Of a stretch of DNA of 64,000 nt, positions 58,019 through 64,000 are shown piece by piece; the first letter of the stretch is position 1; every line of letters starts with the position of its first letter. The translations under genes and the position numbers were made by a program. Source of the stretch: Buttiauxella sp. B2. Lineage in GTDB: Bacteria; Pseudomonadota; Gammaproteobacteria; Enterobacterales; Enterobacteriaceae. The stretch spans positions 310,001 to 374,000 of the forward strand of contig NZ_VEXQ01000001.1 in NCBI RefSeq assembly GCF_006376615.1, written 5' to 3'. The notes beneath the pieces are model-generated. The model did not search any database, was not told where the DNA came from, and worked only from the letters and a program-made list of their open reading frames with translations.

Positions 58019-58621
58019 TTACTCCGGTGTATTGGTTTTACTCCCGCCCGATTCAACGCCGCCATGCTTGTGTGTGCTGCCAACATTCACACCGTTATGT
58101 TTTAACCCTCCTGCTCCCAGTTCGAGTGTCTGACCACCGGCTGACATTTTTATGCCCCAGCTGGTCAACTGCAGCTGTACTGAACCATCGGCATGACTCA
58201 GGCCAATACCTTCAGTTGGTAGCCCGGCAATACAGGTGGCGCGTGAGCGATAGCCCGGGGCAAAGAATGCATCTGATGCATCAAACATCCGTGCATCGAG
58301 AGGACGCACCGGCCCGCCCTGTTCAAGCCAGTAATCAACGGAACGGTGCGAAAAGTGGATATAGCCTTCAGTACCTTCAGGTAGCTCATGAAACACAGAC
58401 CACTGCGCAGTGCCAGCGAACTGCACGGGAACATGCTCGATGTGCGGCAGGGATTTAAAATCCCCCTTGCCTTCATGCCGTTGAATACCGCATTCCACAA
58501 CAGCACGCTGCAGGTCGGGGTCATAGCTGATAACTTTGCCCGGGAGGCCAATCATCATGTCCCACAGCATTGCTGGCTTGAGCTCTTTCAGTAGTGTGGT
58601 AAAGGGATTTGAGTCATTCAT
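58019..58621 (-). CDS. Baseplate spike protein (Gp138/gpV-like)
   Basis: A 200-residue membrane-piercing spike. The N-terminal OB-like Gp138 domain (GLPGKVISYDPDLQRAVVE) is followed by a beta-helix-like C-terminal part. Near the end, GSTHKHGG carries the His-x-His metal-binding apex seen in P2 gpV-type spikes. It overlaps the hub gene by ATGA. Confidence 0.82.
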   Translation of the reverse strand: MNDSNPFTTLLKELKPAMLWDMMIGLPGKVISYDPDLQRAVVECGIQRHEGKGDFKSLPHIEHVPVQFAGTAQWSVFHELPEGTEGYIHFSHRSVDYWLEQGGPVRPLDARMFDASDAFFAPGYRSRATCIAGLPTEGIGLSHADGSVQLQLTSWGIKMSAGGQTLELGAGGLKHNGVNVGSTHKHGGVESGGSKTNTPE

Positions 58622-59520
58622 CCACTAATCTCCTGCCGCCACTGACAGATAACGGTGGTTTTCCAGTTGTTGCCCCATAGCGCACCTTCATGCAGCGTGC
58701 GCAACACGGTGAACTTGCCAGTTTTTCTCTGCTTATCTGACAGGTCCTGTAAATCGGTGAAATACGCACCGCTGAAGCTCAACGTCCAGAAGCTGGATGT
58801 CACATTCACTACATCTCCCGGTTGGATCTCGTGATTGAGTTTTATATCGACTTCCATGGAACTGGCATACCAGCGAGGTATCCCCTCCATGCCATTCAAC
58901 GCACTGATTTCATGTTCAACCCAGTCACGGGCAGCACCCTCACGTGAAATGACGGTTTTAGTTGGGGTGTGGAGCCAGGAGAAATGGAAGAAGTTCTTAA
59001 TCTGATCAAGCAGTTCACGGCACAACTTGCCCCCGCCGTTATAACCGATAAGCAAAACCGGCAGATCGCTAAAATCACCAATAAACTCCACCGGCGCACC
59101 AAACCCAGCGGCCAGGTCGCGGATCACGTCTTTGTAAGGCGTATTCTCACCCCATGCCTGAAAAGATAACGCGCTCCACTGCTCTGATGCGGAATTGCAA
59201 TACAGCGATATGCAGGTACTGACACCATCCTTAGAAACCTGCACGCTGTTTATTCGCCCGGTGAATATCATCCCTGCATTTTCTTCATACCCTGCCACGA
59301 GCTCGACATGGCCGTAATTGTTACCCATGTCGTTCCGGGTCTGTATTAGCTCTCGGGCTTTCGGTGAGATGCCAAAGATGCTGATCTTCGCCGTGGCATT
59401 GGTATGTTGCGGGAAATTATCGACCACGTACCTCACCTCCATCGGCGGAGCATAGGTCAACACCTCGCCGCTGGTTGTCGTTATTGTCAGTAAAAAACTG
59501 CGCCCAAAGAACTTACTCAT
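58618..59520 (-). CDS. Baseplate hub protein (gpD/gp27-like)
   Basis: A 300-residue hub protein. Features are ATAKISIFGISPKARELI and YKDVIRDLAAGFGAPVEFIG, typical of tail hub proteins linking tube and spike. The ATG at 59520 overlaps the upstream stop by 8 bp (ATGAGTAA) and is preferred to the longer frame. Confidence 0.8.
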   Translation of the reverse strand: MSKFFGRSFLLTITTTSGEVLTYAPPMEVRYVVDNFPQHTNATAKISIFGISPKARELIQTRNDMGNNYGHVELVAGYEENAGMIFTGRINSVQVSKDGVSTCISLYCNSASEQWSALSFQAWGENTPYKDVIRDLAAGFGAPVEFIGDFSDLPVLLIGYNGGGKLCRELLDQIKNFFHFSWLHTPTKTVISREGAARDWVEHEISALNGMEGIPRWYASSMEVDIKLNHEIQPGDVVNVTSSFWTLSFSGAYFTDLQDLSDKQRKTGKFTVLRTLHEGALWGNNWKTTVICQWRQEISG

Positions 59521-59830
59521 TCGGGATCCACTCCAGTTTATTGTCCACCCCAAGATTACTGATGGTGGGGGTCGCGCCGCGTAGCACCAGCTTTCCCAGG
59601 TTGTTATTCAATCCCGCCAACAAATCCACGCCCGGATGCAGCGCGCGACCGCACGCCACCGGTTGCCCTTGTTCATGGATATCCACGCAGAAATAGCCGT
59701 AGAGCGTCAGCCAGCGAAGGCGAATGACCAGATAATGGTCGCCAAGTTGAATACGGAATCGGCAGTAAGCGCTACCGCGGCTAAGGGGAATTGACTTGAA
59801 TGTTGTCCGGGTATGGGGGGACGGATTCAC
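59513..59830 (-). CDS. Small conserved phage tail protein
   Basis: A 105-residue beta-rich protein starting with GTG at 59830 after GAGGTACTAA and overlapping the Dit-like gene by 50 bp. The sequence around YLVIRLRWLTLYGYFCVDIH resembles a small conserved protein found between Dit and hub genes in related tails. Function unknown. Confidence 0.68.
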   Translation of the reverse strand: MNPSPHTRTTFKSIPLSRGSAYCRFRIQLGDHYLVIRLRWLTLYGYFCVDIHEQGQPVACGRALHPGVDLLAGLNNNLGKLVLRGATPTISNLGVDNKLEWIPNE

Positions 59831-60488
59831 TTAGTACCTCCTCAGGTATAACTTCTCCTGCTGATATCTCTTTTTGCCCCTGGGTTGTTGCTGAGTCGCT
59901 CCACGGTAGATTGGCGTTCGTTTCCGCTACGCTGTCGTGGATGATAGTGAGCTGCAGCATATCGACCACGATGATCAACCCACCTTCGGTTTCCTTATCG
60001 GTTTCTGTCCGGGTATTGGTGATGATGCAATTTTTGTAGGACGCACCACGGCTTGCCACCAGATCAAAGGTTTCATGATTGCGCTGGATGGTACGCAGCT
60101 GTTCGAGTAGAGACTGAGAACGTGTTGTTCCCTGCCCATTTTGGTATACAGCCAACCCAACGCTGGCCGCGATACCAGTCAGTGCAGCCAGTCGCCCTGA
60201 AAGCAAACTTGCCGCCATGCCAGCTGTCAGGCCTCCACCGATATCCAGGAGTGGTTGCGCCATTTCTTCCTGTTGAGCAATCAGTCCGCGGTACCAGTTA
60301 TCAGAAACACCAATCTCCATCGAGAGGGTCAGTGAGCGCGTCACCGCATTGTCATGTGCCGTAGCCGCCGTTTCGAGAGGGAACTCACTGACATCCGTCC
60401 TGAGTTCGGTACTCTCTTTCAGCAAGGCATCGAAATAGATGTTCCCGATTTTGGGTCGGTTACGGGTAAACATTCCGGTTATGGCCAT
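59781..60488 (-). CDS. Dit-like distal tail/baseplate protein
   Basis: A 235-residue tail protein. The N-terminal half (KIGNIYFDALLKESTELRTD...TRSLTLSMEIG) and SRGASYKNCIITNTRTETDKE match the Dit-like/phage baseplate protein family that joins the tube end to the hub. An alanine/glycine-rich hydrophobic stretch (about 85-112) interrupts it. It starts at a TGATG overlap with the tape-measure stop. Confidence 0.75.
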   Translation of the reverse strand: MAITGMFTRNRPKIGNIYFDALLKESTELRTDVSEFPLETAATAHDNAVTRSLTLSMEIGVSDNWYRGLIAQQEEMAQPLLDIGGGLTAGMAASLLSGRLAALTGIAASVGLAVYQNGQGTTRSQSLLEQLRTIQRNHETFDLVASRGASYKNCIITNTRTETDKETEGGLIIVVDMLQLTIIHDSVAETNANLPWSDSATTQGQKEISAGEVIPEEVLSESVPPYPDNIQVNSP

Positions 60489-62119
60489 CAGAATTTATCC
60501 GTTTTATGGAGTGCGAGGGCCTGGCTCAGATCGGTCGTGGTTTTCTGGTCCATTCGGCGCACCACTTCGTCGGCGTCAGCGCCGCCTGCCTGCACCGTGT
60601 TGTGATTAACCTGGTGAATAGTGACTTGTGAACCACCAGCAGACGACATGTCAGGTACCGAATTCGCCGTAGATTGGTACCCCGCCAGCATGTCCGGTGC
60701 CTGATTATTCCGTAGCCCCGTCCAGACATTTTTGAGATTGCTCGTCGCGGCCTGATAGTTACCGCTTTTGATATTGTCACCCTGTCCGGCACGCTCAGCC
60801 AACCAGAGTGCCGCTTTGTCCTGATTTGCAGGTGAGAAATCCTGAAGCCCAAGGGCCTGCCGGGCATCGTCCCAGGAGGATGCGGTAATCTGGTAACGAC
60901 CGGCAGCCGAAGTACGCGAGCCGTTATGTTCAAAGTATTGCCGTGGGTGATCGTTGAAATCGCTGAACTGATTGCCACCATAGAGGGTCTGGTAACCATT
61001 ATTCGCCTTACTCGCCGTCCCTTCGGCCCTGGAGATAATATCCAGATACCCCTTTTCGTTTGCCGACATGCCCCCGTTCTCAAGCTGGTCCATATAAGCC
61101 GTCTTCCAGTCCTTCACACCTGCTGGTAGTTCTTTTCCGGGATTGTTCTTTTGCCAGTTCTTGATGGGGTCGCTCATGGCCTGAGCATCTTCTTTCTCAA
61201 CGAAAGCATTCCCGGGAGCAATAATACCGAGGATGGTGGCAATCACAGGATTAGCCAATAGTCCCGCTCCAAACGTAGATGCAGCCTGTCGGCCAAACAG
61301 TGACGCCGTTATTTTCCAGGCACCGCCCGCAGCACCCGCCCCCATGAGATAAGCCACAAGTTTGGTCTGATCCGGAAATTTCTCCATAAGATCGTTAATA
61401 ACCTGAATGATACTTATCAATGGGCCCAGCAAGTCCTCGCCAATCCCTTTCCGGAGATTTTCAAAATTCTGCGATAGATCGGCAAGTTCACTATTTAAGA
61501 TGGCTGAGTTTTTGATTAACTCCGGGCTGGTTTCTTTGTACAGTTTTTCAAACTGCTCATTGATATCTTTAAAGCTACTGCCCCCAACCTCCATGAGTCG
61601 CGTAAGCGGGTCGTTATCCCCGGCACCTAATCCCCCTCTCAGGGTCCTCTGCTGGTCGTTGTTCATCTTTGAGTATGACTCGACCAGATACTGAACGGCA
61701 TCCTGACCATTTAAACTGGCGAATTCGGTAGGGTTGAACGCCCCGTTCCAGTACGCCTGGTTATTCAGTCGTCCTTCTCTGGCTGCCTGCTGTATAGACG
61801 GGATTTTCTGCGCAATGCTGTAGGCGGCCCCGTCATCAGTCACACCCACTTTTTTCAACGCAAATTGCAGACCCTCAACCTGCTTTGCAGTGAAATTGGT
61901 GATGCGACCAAGACGTTGGATTTCGTTAATTTTGGTACTTAAACCGAAAGTAGCCGAGTTGAAGCCCAGCCCGACACCAGCAGCAGCCCCTAACTGGAGA
62001 AAACTCGACTTCAGACCGTTGATTGTGTCGGTTGCCGTTCGGAAGCTTTTGGCATCAACATCTAGCCCAAGTGATACCAGTAAGCTGTCCACAACATCCG
62101 TTGCGCTGCCCTGTGCCAT
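60488..62119 (-). CDS. Tape measure protein with lambda-R-like lytic domain
   Basis: A 543-residue tape measure. The ATG at 62119 is used because GGAGGGAATT precedes it. Helical and hydrophobic segments fill 1-340. Residues about 356-470 form a muramidase/lytic transglycosylase domain like the lambda endolysin R, with IISRAEGT (Glu366), LYGGNQFSDFNDHPR and SAAGRYQITASSWDD. Such domains locally open peptidoglycan during DNA entry. It is short for a tape measure, implying a short tail. Confidence 0.87.
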   Translation of the reverse strand: MAQGSATDVVDSLLVSLGLDVDAKSFRTATDTINGLKSSFLQLGAAAGVGLGFNSATFGLSTKINEIQRLGRITNFTAKQVEGLQFALKKVGVTDDGAAYSIAQKIPSIQQAAREGRLNNQAYWNGAFNPTEFASLNGQDAVQYLVESYSKMNNDQQRTLRGGLGAGDNDPLTRLMEVGGSSFKDINEQFEKLYKETSPELIKNSAILNSELADLSQNFENLRKGIGEDLLGPLISIIQVINDLMEKFPDQTKLVAYLMGAGAAGGAWKITASLFGRQAASTFGAGLLANPVIATILGIIAPGNAFVEKEDAQAMSDPIKNWQKNNPGKELPAGVKDWKTAYMDQLENGGMSANEKGYLDIISRAEGTASKANNGYQTLYGGNQFSDFNDHPRQYFEHNGSRTSAAGRYQITASSWDDARQALGLQDFSPANQDKAALWLAERAGQGDNIKSGNYQAATSNLKNVWTGLRNNQAPDMLAGYQSTANSVPDMSSAGGSQVTIHQVNHNTVQAGGADADEVVRRMDQKTTTDLSQALALHKTDKF

Positions 62120-62158
62120 AATTCCCTCCATAAAAAAACCGCCGAAGCGGTCTTGTAT

Positions 62159-62578
62159 TTACGTCTTGGTTAAGTCGCTATTACAGTATCGACATTTTAT
62201 TGCATCGATTTTTATTTCCTCAGAACAAAAAGGACATATCTTAGTCGTCCATGTTAATGCGGATTTCTCCTTAACTTTATTCTTCCCCGTAAATGACCAG
62301 ATAAGCGCAATTATCCACCCTAAGGCAGTCCACCCCAGAAACACGTTTAAAACCCATATAGCCTTGCTGTCTTTGTGGCCACGATTGGATGCATTTATTG
62401 CCGGGTAAAGATAAGCAGCCAACATAAAAATTAAAATTAATACGCTCATTATATTCCCGTCAAAGTACTTATTCAGTACATCACGGAAAGGAAATATAAC
62501 CAGTGAAAAACAGTAGGCCAGAACCAGAAATAGAAACACACCAAATAAAAATCGAAGTGCCATTTTAAGGTTATTCAT
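62159..62578 (-). CDS. Imm-like superinfection immunity protein with zinc ribbon
   Basis: A 139-residue membrane protein. Two TM helices (9-27, 44-62) precede NVFLGWTALGWIIALIW, the hallmark of the T4 Imm-type superinfection immunity family, then a C-terminal zinc ribbon with Cys115, Cys118, Cys129 and Cys132 (CPFC, CRYC). The ATG at 62578 follows GGAGGGTAT. It lies between the chaperone and tape-measure genes. T4 Imm blocks DNA entry of related phages; that role here is inferred. Confidence 0.75.
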   Translation of the reverse strand: MNNLKMALRFLFGVFLFLVLAYCFSLVIFPFRDVLNKYFDGNIMSVLILIFMLAAYLYPAINASNRGHKDSKAIWVLNVFLGWTALGWIIALIWSFTGKNKVKEKSALTWTTKICPFCSEEIKIDAIKCRYCNSDLTKT

Positions 62579-62681
62579 ATACCCTCCATGTAAAAATATC
62601 ATTTTCCAACTTTTTAACATCGAAAGTATAAATATAGTGTTAATGAGATATGGATTTACCATGTTGACATTAATTACTGAC

Positions 62682-62876
62682 CTATTTCCCATTTTTGCTC
62701 TCGATGGTTGTCAGTATTTCATCAAGGGCATCGTTCATCTCCTGAACATCCTCAATGCTATAAGTCCCGTCCAGCATTTCGGACCAGGTGGCCAGCGGGG
62801 GACATATCTGCCCTAACCCTGTACAAGGACGCCACAGGAACCAGTTCAGCGTTGATTTGCTGTCTTCTGGTTTCCC
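62682..62876 (-). CDS. -1 frameshift extension of the tail-assembly chaperone
   Basis: A frame with no start codon that continues from the chaperone by a -1 shift at slippery heptamer G-GGA-AAC (62876-62870), of the same type as lambda G/GT G-GGA-AAG. The zero frame reads GGG GGA AAC; the -1 frame reads GGG AAA and continues KPEDSKSTLNWFLWRP to TTIESKNGK and a stop at 62682. The full fusion would be about 184 residues. Two-form chaperones of this kind guide tape-measure folding and tail length. Confidence 0.78.
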   Translation of the reverse strand, partial: GKPEDSKSTLNWFLWRPCTGLGQICPPLATWSEMLDGTYSIEDVQEMNDALDEILTTIESKNGK

Positions 62877-63235
62877 CCTCCTTTTTCTTCCGGTTTGAGC
62901 TGCCAGAAAGGGCCAATGTTTTCTTCCACCACGCGTCCCAGTAACACAAGAAAGAGATGGATCTCATCCTGGAACATGTTCTCTGCTACCGGAACGGTAT
63001 CGGTACTACGAATGATCCCCCCTTTCCCGATTGCCAGTTCTGTCAGCCGTTGAGTCGCGCCCATGTTTAGAGTGGATAACGTGGCCGCAATAGTCATGTC
63101 ACCGACTTTTTTATCCATCAACGGTAAAAGACTATTCTGGCTGATGATATTCAGGATCTCGAGCTGGTCGCGGGCCGGTGCTGTGTCGCCGGTGTAGAGA
63201 ACATTGTTTACTGTAATTTCAATTTTTCGTGCCAT
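62846..63235 (-). CDS. Phage tail-assembly chaperone (short form)
   Basis: A 129-residue zero-frame product starting MARKIEITVNNVLYTGDTAP, placed between the tail tube and tape-measure genes where G/GT-type chaperones lie. The C-terminal KPEEKGGGNQ segment overlies the slippery site. It starts 3 bp after the tube gene stop. Confidence 0.8.
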   Translation of the reverse strand: MARKIEITVNNVLYTGDTAPARDQLEILNIISQNSLLPLMDKKVGDMTIAATLSTLNMGATQRLTELAIGKGGIIRSTDTVPVAENMFQDEIHLFLVLLGRVVEENIGPFWQLKPEEKGGGNQKTANQR

Positions 63236-63238
63236 AAA

Positions 63239-63643
63239 TCAGGTTTCCTCGCTGTCTGCAAATTCAAAGGTAAAGGTTTCGTCACTGGCGCTGGTCTTGC
63301 CGCCACGGGTCATACTGCCGCGTTGTGTCATCACGCCGTCAAAGGCCGCGACATACTCATCCGTTCCGCGCTGGCGGAAGGTAAAGAAGAAATCCACACC
63401 GGACTTTTCTATCGCCAGTAGCTGGCGCACCTGAACACATCCCGGCATCAGGCTGATGGAGAGGCGTTTCGGACGGGTTGGGCCGTCGAGACGCACCGAG
63501 GTTCGCCCAATACCGCGTTTTAATGTTGCACGGGCATCAATATCTTCAATGGTGACCGGCGGGTCCGTATCCCCAAACTCATCAATTGGCAGGCCGTTGA
63601 TGGTCAGGTCAGCGTGGCTGGCGCCGTAGTTCTTCATTGCCAT
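63239..63643 (-). CDS. Tail tube-like structural protein
   Basis: A 134-residue beta-rich protein (DLTINGLPIDEF near the start, TFTFEFADSEET at the end), in the tube position between sheath and chaperone genes and resembling DUF3277-type tube proteins. GGAGTAACGG precedes the ATG. Confidence 0.75.
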   Translation of the reverse strand: MAMKNYGASHADLTINGLPIDEFGDTDPPVTIEDIDARATLKRGIGRTSVRLDGPTRPKRLSISLMPGCVQVRQLLAIEKSGVDFFFTFRQRGTDEYVAAFDGVMTQRGSMTRGGKTSASDETFTFEFADSEET

Positions 63644-63649
63644 AATCCG

Positions 63650-64000
63650 TTACTCCACGGTGACGTTCATTTCCGCGACATGACCGGCACGGGCCAGAAT
63701 GACGAGGATGGAGGTGGGCGGGAATTCACGTTTCTTGCGCTGCGCACTGGAGAGTTTCAGCACGTCCTCCGCTTTTGAGAGAATGACAAAACCGAAGTTT
63801 GTCGTTTTCTCATCACCGGTGGCTTCATCGATAAACGATCCCTGTCCCAGCACGCCGTTGTTATAGAAGCGCTTGAGGGTATTCGTGACGACGTTAAGCA
63901 ACCCTTCGTAGCCTTTCGGTGTCAGAGGGCGCTTGGTGCCCACGTTGGCGATGTAGTTATAGCCATCCACCTGCAGGTGATTCTTCAGCACGTCCAGGTT
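63650..64000 (-). CDS. Tail sheath-like protein, C-terminal part (cut by window end)
   Basis: The frame is open to the window edge, so only the last 116 codons are seen. VDGYNYIANVGTKRPLTPKG, TLKRFYNNGVLGQGSF and REFPPTSILVILARAGHV fit the end of DUF3383-type sheath proteins of contractile tails. The start lies beyond 64000. Confidence 0.7.
   Translation of the reverse strand, partial: NLDVLKNHLQVDGYNYIANVGTKRPLTPKGYEGLLNVVTNTLKRFYNNGVLGQGSFIDEATGDEKTTNFGFVILSKAEDVLKLSSAQRKKREFPPTSILVILARAGHVAEMNVTVE

Overview
The window is chromosomal DNA of an enterobacterium. Gene order over the first 35 kb (yeaY-tsaB-yoaA-yoaB-yoaH-pabB-nudL-sdaA-pdeD-yoaE-manXYZ-yobD-mntP-rlmA ... cspC-yobF-yebO-mgrB-yobH-kdgR-yebQ-htpX-prc-proQ-msrC-letA-letB-rsmF-yebV-yebW-pphA) is the conserved E. 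coli/Salmonella backbone around E. coli minute 40-41. An FtsI paralogue beside rlmA and a RomA-like metallo-hydrolase between yobF and yebO are absent from E. coli K-12 here, which points to another genus of the family (Salmonella/Citrobacter/Kluyvera/Buttiauxella side). The genus cannot be fixed from the window.

Backbone, 1-35.5 kb: tRNA modification (tsaB), DNA repair helicase (yoaA), folate (pabB), serine deamination (sdaA), c-di-GMP hydrolysis (pdeD), mannose PTS (manXYZ), manganese export (mntP with MntR-like and Fur-like sites and a Mn riboswitch), peptidoglycan synthesis, PhoQ feedback (mgrB with a PhoP box), envelope quality control (htpX, prc), the ProQ RNA chaperone and the LetAB lipid bridge.

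Island, about 35.5-43.9 kb: downstream of pphA, where E. coli carries the SdsR (RyeB) sRNA gene, the backbone is interrupted. The segment holds a GNAT acetyltransferase, a SulP transporter, an IS3-family orfA relic, a 1113-residue autotransporter, decayed LuxR-type and tyrosine-integrase fragments, and ends at a 24-bp copy of the 3' end of sdsR (43945-43968), a known integration target. This reads as an old integrated element next to a second, newer one.

Prophage, 43.9 kb to the window end: a cargo region comes first: SRAP-family YedK, a LEM-3-like GIY-YIG nuclease, a HEPN-like protein, an operon of structured leader RNA + SLATT-type membrane protein + reverse transcriptase, and SOS-controlled umuDC. 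The late tail module of a contractile-tailed phage follows, all on the minus strand: sheath (cut by the window end), tube, tail-assembly chaperone with a -1 frameshift, Imm-like protein, tape measure with a lambda-R-like lytic domain, Dit-like protein, hub, spike, gp25-like protein, baseplate J, DUF2612-like protein and two fibre proteins. Head genes would lie to the right.

The most interesting locus is 47.0-49.15 kb. A good promoter drives an RNA whose ends pair through a 13-bp stem enclosing UUCG- and GUAA-capped hairpins, directly followed by overlapping SLATT and reverse-transcriptase genes. The layout resembles retrons and DRT anti-phage systems but was not matched to a named type.
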